Positions 9,194 through 18,004 of a stretch of 64,000 bases of DNA are shown piece after piece. A program made the translations under genes and the position numbers. Location: NCBI RefSeq assembly GCF_001010805.1, contig NZ_CP011477.1, positions 1,627,001 to 1,691,000 of the forward strand, in the 5' to 3' direction. Below the pieces are notes generated by a model that worked only from the letters and a program-made list of their open reading frames with translations, made no database searches and was not told the DNA's origin. The stretch's first letter is position 1; each line of letters starts with the position of its first letter. The DNA comes from Spongiibacter sp. IMCC21906 (lineage in GTDB: Bacteria > Pseudomonadota > Gammaproteobacteria > Pseudomonadales > Spongiibacteraceae).

Positions 9194-10246
9194 ATGAGCG
9201 CCTTGACGACTGAGTTACTGCAGTGGTGTCTGCAACAACTATCTTTATCGCCCATCCCGGCATTATCGCCTGAGCTGGCCGATGACCATTTATCTGTGGT
9301 GTCAGGTGATGCCAGTTTTCGCTGCTATTACCGCCTGCAGTTCAAGGGTGGCGGCAGTGTGATTGCCGTACACGCACCGCCAGATAAAGAAGATAACCAC
9401 GCCTTTGCCAAGGTGCAGTCGCTGCTGCATAAAAACGGCGCCAGAGTGCCCGCCTTGCTAGGCTGGGATGAACCCCGGGGGTTTCTGTTACAAGAAGATT
9501 TTGGCGATCAGCTGTTGCTGCCCTTGTTAACAGGCCAGGCCGAGGCCGATCAGTATTACCATCAAGCGATGTCGTTGTTACTGCCTGTTCAGCGCATTGC
9601 CTTGGTAGAAGGGGAGTTACCCGACTACGATCAGCAGCGGCTATTGAATGAAATGGCGCTTTTTCCCCAGTGGTTTATTGAGGGGATGCTGGGCTACCCG
9701 TTAAACGATGCCGAGCAAAACCTCTTGGATGAGGTCTTCTCAATATTGACCCAGTCGGCTCTCAGCCAAGTTCAAACCTTGGTTCACCGGGATTTCCACA
9801 GTCGCAACCTAATGTGTTTGCCCGGTGGAGAACTGGGGATGATTGATTTTCAGGACGCGGTCAAAGGTCCGATTAGTTATGACCTGGTGTCATTGTTGCG
9901 GGATTGCTATGTCAGCTGGCCCCAGCAATGGGTTAGACGTTGGGCACTGGATTATCGAGATATGGCCCAACAGCAGGGCATATTGGGGCCTGTCTCCGAT
10001 GCCGAATTTCTACGCAGCTTTGACTTGATGGGATTACAGCGCCATATCAAAGTGCTGGGGATTTTTGCCCGGCTCAAGCTGAGGGATGGCAAATCGGGCT
10101 ACCTGAAAGATTTACCCTTGGTGATGGCCTATACCTTATCCGTCGCTGATGCCTATCCAGAACTGGCGGACTTTGCTGCGTGGTTCAAAGAAACGTTGCT
10201 GCCTTTAGCCATGGAGCAATCCTGGTATCGTGAGGTGACGCTGTGA
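9194..10246 (+). CDS. amgK: Anomeric sugar kinase AmgK (N-acetylmuramate/N-acetylglucosamine kinase)
   Basis: Phosphotransferase of the aminoglycoside-kinase fold. In Pseudomonas AmgK phosphorylates MurNAc at C1 so that MurU can make UDP-MurNAc, a peptidoglycan recycling route that bypasses MurA and therefore fosfomycin. The Brenner motif HRDFHSRN is at residues 198-205 and the metal-binding IDFQD at 217-221. Length is 350 residues. It overlaps murU by 4 bases (GTGA) and is divergent from lptD, an arrangement also known in Pseudomonas. The family name rests on motif plus context. Confidence 0.9.
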   Translation: MSALTTELLQWCLQQLSLSPIPALSPELADDHLSVVSGDASFRCYYRLQFKGGGSVIAVHAPPDKEDNHAFAKVQSLLHKNGARVPALLGWDEPRGFLLQEDFGDQLLLPLLTGQAEADQYYHQAMSLLLPVQRIALVEGELPDYDQQRLLNEMALFPQWFIEGMLGYPLNDAEQNLLDEVFSILTQSALSQVQTLVHRDFHSRNLMCLPGGELGMIDFQDAVKGPISYDLVSLLRDCYVSWPQQWVRRWALDYRDMAQQQGILGPVSDAEFLRSFDLMGLQRHIKVLGIFARLKLRDGKSGYLKDLPLVMAYTLSVADAYPELADFAAWFKETLLPLAMEQSWYREVTL

Positions 10247-10917
10247 AGGCGATGATTTTAGCGGCGGGGCTTGGCACCCGCATGCGTCCTCTCACCAATA
10301 ATTGCCCCAAACCCTTGCTGAGAGCTGCGGGCAAGCCGTTGATTGATTTTCATCTTGAAAAGCTGGCTGCCGCAGGCTTTAGTGAGGTGGTCATCAATTG
10401 TTCTTGGCTGGCCGAGCAGCTTGTGGAGTATCTGGGCAGCGGTCAGCGCTATGGCTTAACAATACACTTGTCTGAAGAACACGAGCCTCTTGAAACTGCT
10501 GGTGGGGTGGTAAAGGCATTGGACAAGCTAGCCGACCAGCCTTTTTTGTTGGTCAATGGTGATGTGTGGACGGATTTTGATTTTGCGAGCTTAAAAAACC
10601 ACCCGACCCAAGGTGCGCACTTAGTTTTGATCGATAATCCGCCTCACCACCCCGCAGGGGATTTTAATCTTGACGACGCGGGTTTGGTGAATGAGTCGGC
10701 CACTGGGCCGCGCTATACCTTTGCCGGAGTCAGTGTGTGGCATCCCCGTTGTTTTCAGGGCTTAGCTCAAGGTTCCCGTGCCCTTAAACCATTGATGTTA
10801 GAGGCGATGGCAGCGAGTCAACTCAGCGGTGAGGTTTATCAGGGGCATTGGTGGGATATTGGCACGCCCGAACGCTTGGCCGCACTGGATCAGTTTTTAA
10901 AAAACAATAAGCTTTAA
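10243..10917 (+). CDS. murU: N-acetylmuramate alpha-1-phosphate uridylyltransferase
   Basis: Nucleotidyltransferase that makes UDP-MurNAc from MurNAc-1-phosphate and UTP in cell-wall recycling. The N-terminus AMILAAGLGTRMRPLT is the nucleotide-binding signature, followed by CPKPLL and the metal-binding VNGDVWTD. Length is 224 residues. Translation starts at GTG inside the amgK stop (4-base overlap). The enzyme could in principle act on another sugar-1-phosphate, but the pairing with AmgK points to MurU. Confidence 0.9.
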   Translation: MKAMILAAGLGTRMRPLTNNCPKPLLRAAGKPLIDFHLEKLAAAGFSEVVINCSWLAEQLVEYLGSGQRYGLTIHLSEEHEPLETAGGVVKALDKLADQPFLLVNGDVWTDFDFASLKNHPTQGAHLVLIDNPPHHPAGDFNLDDAGLVNESATGPRYTFAGVSVWHPRCFQGLAQGSRALKPLMLEAMAASQLSGEVYQGHWWDIGTPERLAALDQFLKNNKL

Positions 10918-11027
10918 GAAGGCGCTAGCGCCGATTTCACTCGAGCTTCTTTACACTTGGGGCTGAATCACTTGCGGCGATGCCGTAAAATAGCGGCCCT
11001 CATCAATCGCATTTTGCAGGATACATC

Positions 11028-11696
11028 ATGGCTGATTACTGGATTGCCCCCTCAATACTGTCTGCTGACTTCGCTAAGTTGGGCGAAGAAGTCGATAATG
11101 TGCTGGAGGCTGGTGCCGACATTGTGCATTTCGATGTGATGGATAATCACTACGTGCCAAACCTTACCATTGGTCCTATGGTCTGCAAGGCCTTGCGCAA
11201 GCACGGCGTGAAAGCACCGATTGATGTGCATTTGATGGTGCAACCCGTGGATCGGCTGATTGGCGACTTTGCCGAGGCGGGGGCCAGCATTATTACTTTT
11301 CATCCCGATGCCTCTATTCATGTTGACCGCTCACTGCAGATGATCCGCGATGCGGGCTGTAAGGCTGGCCTGGTGTTGAACCCTGCCGTGAGTCCTGATG
11401 TGCTCAAATACGTGATGGATAAATTGGATATGGTCTTGTTAATGTCGGTTAACCCCGGTTTTGGCGGCCAGAGTTTTATCCCCTCGACGTTGGACAAAGT
11501 GCGGGAAGTGCGAGCTTTGATCGATGCCTCCGGACGGGATATTCGCATTGAAGTCGACGGCGGCATCTCCGCTAAGAATATCGCGGATATCGCCGCCGCT
11601 GGTGCAGATACCTTTGTGGCCGGTTCAGCTATTTTTAATAGCGATGATTATGCAACGGTGATCGAAAACATGCGCAATGAGTTAGCTCGGGTATGA
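11028..11696 (+). CDS. rpe: Ribulose-phosphate 3-epimerase
   Basis: Interconverts ribulose 5-phosphate and xylulose 5-phosphate in the pentose phosphate pathway. It is a TIM barrel of 222 residues; metal-binding and catalytic segments are visible as [29 protein letters not shown] and VDGGI. GCAGGA precedes the ATG. It overlaps gph by 4 bases (ATGA). The 110 bases upstream hold a perfect 12-base palindrome (GGCGCTAGCGCC at 10921-10932) but no T run. Confidence 0.96.
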   Translation: MADYWIAPSILSADFAKLGEEVDNVLEAGADIVHFDVMDNHYVPNLTIGPMVCKALRKHGVKAPIDVHLMVQPVDRLIGDFAEAGASIITFHPDASIHVDRSLQMIRDAGCKAGLVLNPAVSPDVLKYVMDKLDMVLLMSVNPGFGGQSFIPSTLDKVREVRALIDASGRDIRIEVDGGISAKNIADIAAAGADTFVAGSAIFNSDDYATVIENMRNELARV

Positions 11697-12388
11697 CACG
11701 GCTTGCCAACTTGATGGCCGGGCGTGAATTAAAAGCCCTGTTATTCGATTTGGATGGTACGTTGATCGACAGCGTGCCAGATTTGGCGGCGGCTGTGGAT
11801 GCGAGTTTGGAAAAGCATCTCTATGTACCTGCTGGTGAAAAACGAATTCGCGAGTGGGTCGGTAACGGTGCCCGTAAGCTGGTGCAACGGGCATTGGCGT
11901 TTGCGCTTGAAATTGAAGAAGACCGGGTTACTGCCGGTCAAGTTGATGAACTGCTCGCGAGTTTCTTTGACTTTTATGCTGCGGCAACGTGCGAGCGTAC
12001 TTGTCTTTATCCCGGTGTCTTAGACAGCTTGGAATACTGGCAGCAACAGGGCATCGCAATGGCTTGTGTAACTAATAAGCCGGAACGGTTTAGCGCGACG
12101 ATTTTGGCGGGTTTGAAGTTGGATCATTATCTGCCAGTGCTAGTAGGGGGCGATACGCTACCCCAGCGTAAGCCCGATCCTGCGCCACTGTTGTTGGCCT
12201 GCGAGCGCTTAGGCGTTGCGCCTGAAAATGCCTTAATGGTGGGCGACTCTGTCAATGATGTAAAAGCCGCCAGAGCGGCTTCCATACCGGTAGCCTGTGT
12301 AAGCTATGGCTATAACCACGGTGAGCCGGTGGTAAATGCCAAGCCCGATTTAGTTGTCGATCATTTCTCCCAGTTGTTGCTGCCCTGA
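11693..12388 (+). CDS. gph: Phosphoglycolate phosphatase
   Basis: HAD-superfamily phosphatase that removes 2-phosphoglycolate, formed for example during repair of 3'-phosphoglycolate DNA ends. The HAD motifs are [14 protein letters not shown] (motif I), CVTNKP (II), KPDP (III) and MVGDSVNDV (IV). Length is 231 residues. It is coupled to rpe by a 4-base overlap. In Pseudomonas rpe-gph is followed by trpE; here a TonB receptor on the other strand follows, so that linkage is broken. Confidence 0.92.
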   Translation: MTRLANLMAGRELKALLFDLDGTLIDSVPDLAAAVDASLEKHLYVPAGEKRIREWVGNGARKLVQRALAFALEIEEDRVTAGQVDELLASFFDFYAAATCERTCLYPGVLDSLEYWQQQGIAMACVTNKPERFSATILAGLKLDHYLPVLVGGDTLPQRKPDPAPLLLACERLGVAPENALMVGDSVNDVKAARAASIPVACVSYGYNHGEPVVNAKPDLVVDHFSQLLLP

Positions 12389-12390
12389 AA

Positions 12391-12447
12391 GACCAAGGCC
12401 CCGATCAATCGAAAGATCGAGGCCCAGGTCAGTGTCCCCCTTTTTTT
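12391..12447 (+). terminator. Likely terminator after rpe-gph
   Basis: A long imperfect hairpin (12391-12430) is built from GACC/GGTC, GGCC/GGCC and CGATC/GATCG arms, then ten bases later a run of seven T. The T run is further from the stem than usual, so function is plausible, not certain. It sits between convergent genes. Confidence 0.5.
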
Positions 12448-14614
12448 AGAACCACACTGTCAGCTCAATACCAAATCGGCGAGGGTAGGGCACTGTGGTA
12501 AATCGGGTCATGGAGCTTGGGTCGATTTGCAAGCCGGTCGGGGTGTCGTTTTCCGTTAAGTTTTTTCCGTAAAACGCGACCTCAAACGTTTCGGATTGGC
12601 TCAAAAACGATATGCGGGCACCGAGATCCCAAAAATCATCAATTTCATACTCTGGCGCATTCGTCGCAGAAAAATGCTGTTCGGCGATATTGGTTGCATC
12701 GGCATGAAAACGTAATGACCCCAACTCGCCAAGATGACGACTGTAGTCTACGGCAATATTAAAGGTGTGCTCGGGGGCCTCAATCAGCTCGTTGCCAGAA
12801 AGATCCTCGCCATTTAAATTCAAGTCTTCATATTCACTATCCAGTAAACCCAGCCCGGCACTGATTTGTAAATTCGCGGTGGGACGATAGATAGTTTCTA
12901 GTTCCAGCCCCATTACTGACGATTCCCCAGCATTGACCAGTTGCTGTTGACCAATACCGGCAACATTCAAAAATTGCTGGTCTGAGAAGTCGTAGTAGAA
13001 CAGGGAGCCGTTCAAGGTGACTTTTCTGTCCAGCCATTGGGATTTTGCCCCCAACTCGTAGGCATTGAGTTTTTCTGGATCGGCGACGGTAAGTTCATTG
13101 GCCGACGTTAAGGCGCCACCATTGATGGCGCTGCTACGGTAACCGTAAGCGTATTGGGCATAAAACATGACGTCGTGATTTTGTAGCCGTTTTTGAATGC
13201 CGAGGCGTCCGGTGGGTTCGGCGTCGTCATAGCTGACTTCGTTCTGGGGAGGAATGGTCGGGTTGACTTGAAAGTCTTCTATGCGACCCTCGTCATCGGT
13301 GTAACGCAGCCCGGCATAAATAGTGTAATCCTCGTTCAGGTCGTAGCTACCATCGGCGTAGGCCGCGTAAGATGTTCTGTGTTGGGTATAGTTTTGGTCG
13401 AGTACAACGCCACCGGGAAAGGGTTCAAAAATTCGATATACCGTATTGACGTCAACATCATCTTTAAAATAATACAGCCCGGCGATCCAGTTGAAGGCCT
13501 GGCCATCGTTGGACGAGAGGCGTAAATCCTGGCTGATCTCACGATTCTCAGCGATAAAGTCAATATGTAATACATTTTGGAAAGTGCCATCGGCATCAAC
13601 CTCGTTTAGAAAGCTGCCGTCCAGGTATGAGGTAATCGAGGTGAGGGTAACGGCCCCCAAATCACGGTTTATGGTCAAGTAACCACCGTCGCCACGGACA
13701 CGAATTTTGCCGCCGCGATCGGTGGCAACCTGGTCATTATCTAAAGGCTGCCCCGTGTAAGGGTTGGTGCGTGGATTGGTGCCCGCGCCGTTGGTGCCGC
13801 CGGGGCCTGTGCCGGTGTTGATGGCACCAATAGCCTGAGGGTCACTTTTGTTTTTGAAAATTCTTAAGGTCACGTCCATGGCCTCATCTTTGTAGCCAAG
13901 ACTTAAACGACCTGCCTGTCGGTCAATATCCGATACGTCGGGCTGTTGGGGATTCACATTTTCGATATAACCATCAGATGAGGCACTGCTAAAGGCCAGT
14001 CGCGCACTTAACTTGTCGTCAATTAAGGGTAGCTCAGCCACCCCTTTTATCTCTCTGTAGTCGTAGGTGCCTGAACCCAAGGTAAGATAGCCCTCCCGCT
14101 CAAATTGGGGGGCTTTAGAAATAAAATTGATGGCCCCTGCGGTGGTGTTTTTTCCAAAAAGTGTCCCTTGGGGACCGCGCAATACCTCGATACGCTCAAT
14201 ATCAAATATTTGCGCACCGCCTAAATAAGACGCGCCTATATACACCTCGTCGTAGAACACCCCGGTAGGTGAAATGGCATTGAGGTTAAACTCAGCGGTG
14301 GAAATCCCCCGCATCGAAAATTTAGGTTGGGATTCATTACCGAGTACCGAGACGCGCAGGTTTGGGGTTTGGCGAGCAATTTCAGTACCGCTATCTATTT
14401 TGGCATTGCGTAGTGCGTCTTCACTAAGCACCGTTTCTGAAATAGGTACATCTTGTAGCCGTTGGTCACGTTTTTGAGCGGTAACGATCACCTCTTCTAC
14501 TGGTGGTGAAGTGCTCGAATTTTGGGCGTTGGCATGAAAACTAAAGCTGGCAGAAAGCGCGGCGACGATAATTAACGAGGGTAAAAGCAGCGCGTCGGAT
14601 GTAGAACGAGTCAT
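12446..14614 (-). CDS. TonB-dependent outer-membrane receptor
   Basis: Outer-membrane active transporter of 722 residues. It has a signal peptide ending near HANA (about residue 30), a TonB-box-like segment EEVIVTAQKR, a plug domain with IERIEVLRGPQGTLFGKNT, and a 22-strand-type barrel ending in WF. The plug signature VTAQKR...LQDVPIS is typical of a large TonB-receptor family in marine and sphingomonad-like bacteria, whose substrates are mostly unknown; siderophores, plant or steroid compounds are possible. No substrate gene adjoins it. The 184-base upstream gap is AT-rich and may hold the promoter. Confidence 0.88.
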   Translation of the reverse strand: MTRSTSDALLLPSLIIVAALSASFSFHANAQNSSTSPPVEEVIVTAQKRDQRLQDVPISETVLSEDALRNAKIDSGTEIARQTPNLRVSVLGNESQPKFSMRGISTAEFNLNAISPTGVFYDEVYIGASYLGGAQIFDIERIEVLRGPQGTLFGKNTTAGAINFISKAPQFEREGYLTLGSGTYDYREIKGVAELPLIDDKLSARLAFSSASSDGYIENVNPQQPDVSDIDRQAGRLSLGYKDEAMDVTLRIFKNKSDPQAIGAINTGTGPGGTNGAGTNPRTNPYTGQPLDNDQVATDRGGKIRVRGDGGYLTINRDLGAVTLTSITSYLDGSFLNEVDADGTFQNVLHIDFIAENREISQDLRLSSNDGQAFNWIAGLYYFKDDVDVNTVYRIFEPFPGGVVLDQNYTQHRTSYAAYADGSYDLNEDYTIYAGLRYTDDEGRIEDFQVNPTIPPQNEVSYDDAEPTGRLGIQKRLQNHDVMFYAQYAYGYRSSAINGGALTSANELTVADPEKLNAYELGAKSQWLDRKVTLNGSLFYYDFSDQQFLNVAGIGQQQLVNAGESSVMGLELETIYRPTANLQISAGLGLLDSEYEDLNLNGEDLSGNELIEAPEHTFNIAVDYSRHLGELGSLRFHADATNIAEQHFSATNAPEYEIDDFWDLGARISFLSQSETFEVAFYGKNLTENDTPTGLQIDPSSMTRFTTVPYPRRFGIELTVWF

Positions 14615-14798
14615 AGTGATATCCCTTTACTATTGTTATTAAGACCCTTTATTTCTAGTTCAATTTATAACGATGATCAAGCTGTGAATGTCTCGTTTTT
14701 AAAAGTTTTTCGTTTTTATACCTGCACTATAGACAATTTTTGGAAGTTTAGCGGTGGGTACGGGTTTTAAAGGAGAGTTTTTAGAGGATTGCTGTGGT

Positions 14799-15380
14799 TT
14801 AAGCTGGTCGCCGATAGGCAAAGCGTGAACTTTGCGCTTGCCATGCCATTTTCAAGCACTCACATTCTGGCGTTAGCATATCAGGGGTAATTTCATTTTC
14901 AGTCATTAAACGTTGTTGCAAGGCTGTATGGGTTTTTATATTGCCGTCATGACAAATGTGCTGAATATCCAGCTGATGTTGGTCTAAAAGGTATTCACCA
15001 ATTAACAGGCTGCGGTGGCAAATGGCGGGATCTTTTTCTGCGCAGAGCATGGCAATATTCAAGCTCTTGCCGAGTCCGGTAAGAATTCTGTTTATACCTT
15101 GCTCGAAGAGTGCGGATTTTTGCAGTCGTTCAAATTGGATCTGACCACGATTGTTATAGTGGTTGTCGTCTTTTGAGCGAGGACCAAGCTCTTCTCCTAA
15201 ATAGACATAATGAATGCCTTGGGTTTTTAAACTCTGAATTAGGTTTTCTCGATGGTAGTCGTGAAACACTTTGTTGTAGGGTACGGAGCGCACATCAGCG
15301 ATAGCGCTGATATTGTGCGCGCTCAGTTGTTGTAGAAAGATATCCAGATCTTTGGTGGCGTAGCCGATGGAATATAACAT
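14799..15380 (-). CDS. DUF488 family protein
   Basis: Cytosolic protein of 193 residues of a widespread family without an established function. Visible signatures are YSIGYATKDLDIFLQQL at the start, ADVRSVPYNK, and LCAEKDPAICHRSLL, the conserved Cys/Glu/Lys/His patch of DUF488. It starts only 8 bases after trpG, so it should be co-transcribed with trpR-trpE-trpG and fall under the same tryptophan control. Why a DUF488 protein would sit in a trp operon is unknown. Confidence 0.8.
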   Translation of the reverse strand: MLYSIGYATKDLDIFLQQLSAHNISAIADVRSVPYNKVFHDYHRENLIQSLKTQGIHYVYLGEELGPRSKDDNHYNNRGQIQFERLQKSALFEQGINRILTGLGKSLNIAMLCAEKDPAICHRSLLIGEYLLDQHQLDIQHICHDGNIKTHTALQQRLMTENEITPDMLTPECECLKMAWQAQSSRFAYRRPA

Positions 15381-15388
15381 GGCTTTGT

Positions 15389-16057
15389 TTAGGCCGCAGA
15401 CGAGAACAAAAAGTTTCTAATCAGCTCTTTGCCGCCTTCGGTAGCAAAGGATTCTGGGTGGAACTGAATGCCATGAATCGGGTATTCCCGGTGTTGTATC
15501 CCCATCACTTCAAAGTCGCCGCCTTGCTGAATACGGGCGATATCATTAAAGCTGCCTGTGGGGAAATCACCCACCAGTGCGGTGAGTTCCAAGCAATCTG
15601 GAAAGGATTCAGCCTCGGCCATAAGTGAGTGATAGCGCATCACTTCGAGCTGGTCGGGGATGTTAGTAAACATACCTTGGCTGGTGTGCGTAATAGGGCT
15701 GATTTTACCGTGCATGGGCAGTGGTGCTTTAACCACCTTGCCACCAAAAACGTGAACAATACCCTGCATACCTAAACATACGCCTAGTAGCGGCGTGGTT
15801 TTACCTAGGGTTAAAATGACCTCGGCACATACACCAAAATAGTGTTCGTCGTCTGGCGAACCGGGGCCTGGCGAAATGATAATCCGGTCCGGTGCCATGG
15901 CTTTGATTTGTTCCAGGCTGATCTCGTCGTTGCGTTTTACCACAATGTTAAAATCATCTACTTGGCCCAGATTTTTTTCGGTATTTAAAATCTCGCCAAT
16001 ATATTGATAAAGGTTGTAGGTGAAGGAATCATAGTTGTCGATAATTAATACGTTCAC
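15389..16057 (-). CDS. trpG: Anthranilate synthase, glutamine amidotransferase subunit
   Basis: Class I glutaminase that supplies ammonia to the TrpE next to it. The catalytic triad is C94 (GVCLGMQ), H200 and E202 (FHPES). Length is 222 residues, longer than the second TrpG in this window because of inserts near residues 25-35 and 165-185. It starts at GTG, overlapping the trpE stop by 4 bases (GTGA), so it is the dedicated partner of that TrpE. It differs clearly from the TrpG at 18005, which suggests different origins and not a recent duplication. Confidence 0.9.
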   Translation of the reverse strand: MNVLIIDNYDSFTYNLYQYIGEILNTEKNLGQVDDFNIVVKRNDEISLEQIKAMAPDRIIISPGPGSPDDEHYFGVCAEVILTLGKTTPLLGVCLGMQGIVHVFGGKVVKAPLPMHGKISPITHTSQGMFTNIPDQLEVMRYHSLMAEAESFPDCLELTALVGDFPTGSFNDIARIQQGGDFEVMGIQHREYPIHGIQFHPESFATEGGKELIRNFLFSSAA

Positions 16058-17460
16058 GATGCATTTCCTTCTGGCTTGTCCTCGGTCATAAACATATCCA
16101 AGACTTTTTTGGTGCCGGCAAACTTACGGCGAATTTCTTCCCATTCATCGTCGGGGTTGGAGTCGTAGACGTTGCCGCCACAGGTTTGCACATAAGCCTG
16201 TTCGCCGTTGGCAAACACGGTGCGGATGGGAATGGCAAAGGTACAATCGCCATTAAAAGAGAAGTGACCTACCGCGCCACCGTAAGGGCCGCGACCGTCA
16301 CCTTCGAGCTCATTGATCACTTTCATTGCTTCAATTTTGGGGGCGCCAGTCAGGGTGCCCGCCGGGAAATTGCTGGCTAGCGCAGAAAACATATCTTCGC
16401 CTTCGGCCATGATGCCGACAATCTCGCTGGAAATATGCTGCACATGACTGAATCGTTTAATGTCCATCAGGTTGCGTACTTTTACGGTGCCAAACTGGGC
16501 GACCCGACCAATATCATTGCGGTGTAAATCGACAATCATATTGTGCTCGGCAATTTCTTTGGGGTCGTTTAACAGGGTGCGGGCCAGTGCGGTGTCTTCT
16601 TTTTCATCGATGCCGCGCCGAGTTGTGCCCGCCAAGGGGAAGGTTTCCATCTCGCCCTGACGCAAGCGGAACAGCAGTTCTGGGCTGGCACCGATTAATC
16701 GCTGTTCAGCAAATTTAACGTAGTACATTTGTGGCGAGGGATTGAGCTCTCGCATTTGTTCATAGATATTGATGGTGTCGCCTTTCAGGCGGAAGCGTTT
16801 TTTAAAGCCCACTTCGGTCTGAAAAATTTTGCCGTCAATAATATCCTGTTTCACTTTCAAAACGGCGGCACGATGATCGTCCCGACTCATGGTTTCGCCA
16901 TCCGCACTCACCTGTAACGGCCCGTTAACGGTGTCCTCTGTGGTGAGCAGAGTTTCAATCTCATCGATGCGACTGTTGTTATAGTAGAAATAAATGAGCT
17001 CGCCGGTCATTTTGTCCAGAATCAAACCGTCTTTAAACAGGCCAAAGCGAAAGGCATCGAACATCTCGCTGGCTTGAATATTTAGGCTGGGCTCAAAGTA
17101 GTTCATGGCGTCGTAGCCTAAATATCCGGTTAAGCCTCCGGCATATTTCCTGGACAGAATATTCTGGGGCACGATGTCCCGGAGCAGCTTATAGGGATTG
17201 TCGCTGGAATAGTCTGTTTTGCTGCCGTCCCGCTCTTCAATCGTCAGAGTATTGCCATTGGCGTACAGCAACTGTTCGGGATCAAAACCGATAATGGAAT
17301 GACGGGCCATATGACTGTCTTCACCCAGTGACTCCAAATAAAAGCAGTTTTCATAGCGGCGCTCGATTTTTTTAAACAGGCCAAAAAAATCGCAGCCGGC
17401 GGTAATGGTGATGTAATGCGGCTTGCGGGGTAGCTGCAAGCGCGGTGGAATTTGGCTCAT
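16054..17460 (-). CDS. trpE: Anthranilate synthase component I
   Basis: Converts chorismate and ammonia to anthranilate, the first committed step to tryptophan. It has 468 residues. The tryptophan-feedback region is visible as YLES at 41-44, and the chorismate-binding half has GKIFQTEV, PSPQMYYVKF, LIGASPELL, LAGTTRRG, AEHNMIVDLHRND, GTLTGAPK and GPYGGAVG. A para-aminobenzoate or isochorismate enzyme is less likely because of the flanking trpR and trpG. The gene begins 12 bases after trpR. Confidence 0.92.
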   Translation of the reverse strand: MSQIPPRLQLPRKPHYITITAGCDFFGLFKKIERRYENCFYLESLGEDSHMARHSIIGFDPEQLLYANGNTLTIEERDGSKTDYSSDNPYKLLRDIVPQNILSRKYAGGLTGYLGYDAMNYFEPSLNIQASEMFDAFRFGLFKDGLILDKMTGELIYFYYNNSRIDEIETLLTTEDTVNGPLQVSADGETMSRDDHRAAVLKVKQDIIDGKIFQTEVGFKKRFRLKGDTINIYEQMRELNPSPQMYYVKFAEQRLIGASPELLFRLRQGEMETFPLAGTTRRGIDEKEDTALARTLLNDPKEIAEHNMIVDLHRNDIGRVAQFGTVKVRNLMDIKRFSHVQHISSEIVGIMAEGEDMFSALASNFPAGTLTGAPKIEAMKVINELEGDGRGPYGGAVGHFSFNGDCTFAIPIRTVFANGEQAYVQTCGGNVYDSNPDDEWEEIRRKFAGTKKVLDMFMTEDKPEGNAS

Positions 17461-17472
17461 ACAATCTCTACT

Positions 17473-17751
17473 TTATTCGGGTGAGTGTTGTTCTGTGTTT
17501 TGTTTCATGGCCCGAGAACCTCGAGTCACTGTGGCAATACCGACGCCTAGTTGCTCGGCAATCTGACGTTGGGGGAGCCCTTGTTCTAGCAATTTAAAAA
17601 TCTGCAGGCGCTTGCTGATTTCTGCCATTTCAGCGGGCGTGAGCAGGCTGCTGAGTAATTGCTCCAGCGTCTCGGCATTGTTGGCAGTCAGCAGGTGTTG
17701 CAAAAGCTCTTGCTGATATTGCTGCGTGTTATTCTTGCTTGTTGTATTCAT
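17473..17751 (-). CDS. trpR: Trp operon repressor
   Basis: Small all-helical DNA-binding repressor of 92 residues that binds operators when loaded with L-tryptophan. The core LLTPAEMAEISKRLQIFKLL and the helix-turn-helix LPQRQIAEQLGVGIATVTRGSR match TrpR. First gene of trpR-trpE-trpG-DUF488. No Shine-Dalgarno sequence precedes the ATG, and a trp-box palindrome abuts it, so the gene probably represses its own operon and may be translated from a leaderless mRNA. Confidence 0.92.
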   Translation of the reverse strand: MNTTSKNNTQQYQQELLQHLLTANNAETLEQLLSSLLTPAEMAEISKRLQIFKLLEQGLPQRQIAEQLGVGIATVTRGSRAMKQNTEQHSPE

Positions 17752-17762
17752 GTACTAGTACA
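17751..17762 (-). promoter_or_regulatory. TrpR operator (trp box) at trpR start
   Basis: TGTACTAGTACA is a perfect 12-base palindrome. It carries the CTAG core and GTACTAG arm of the known TrpR operator. It touches the trpR start codon. On the minus strand a TTGACC hexamer followed after 16 bases by TAGTGT could be the -35/-10 pair, which would place the operator over the -10 and start site. Confidence 0.72.
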
Positions 17763-17889
17763 CTATCACAAATTGTCTTGGGGTCAACTGATATTATTGT
17801 GATGTTTGTTGAACTGTTGGTGAGTCTTCAAGGTGTCAGCGCGAGGGGTAGGGCGAATAGCCGGGATGTTTTAAACCTTTGCCCTTGCG

Positions 17890-17930
17890 TACAATGCGCT
17901 TCGGCTTATTGGCGTGGCCAGTAAGCCGAA
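17890..17930 (+). promoter_or_regulatory. Possible -10 box and 5' hairpin of trpG-trpD-trpC
   Basis: TACAAT at 17890-17895 is a good -10 hexamer, though no clear -35 lies 17 bases upstream. A transcript from it would begin with a strong hairpin: arms 17900-17913 and 17917-17930 pair over 14 bases with one wobble and a GTG loop. No T run follows, so it is not a simple terminator. It may stabilise the mRNA 5' end or control initiation. A short frame through it contains one Trp codon only, so classic attenuation is not supported. Confidence 0.4.
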
Positions 17931-18004
17931 TGAGCAAGAATTTTATTTAAAGTACTACCACCACGGGATGTCCCTGTTGCGGAATCAAGAGTGAGACAAC
18001 AGCA

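Noticed and set aside
9076-9255. Longer N-terminus of LptD
   Set aside because: It overlaps the divergent amgK gene and would bury the signal peptide; the start at 9075 begins with it.
10921-10932. Perfect palindrome GGCGCTAGCGCC after murU as a terminator
   Set aside because: No T run follows, and the palindrome is short; no function can be assigned.
17739-17924. Leader peptide for trp attenuation upstream of the second trpG
   Set aside because: Only one Trp codon is present, and there is no terminator with a T run after the hairpin.
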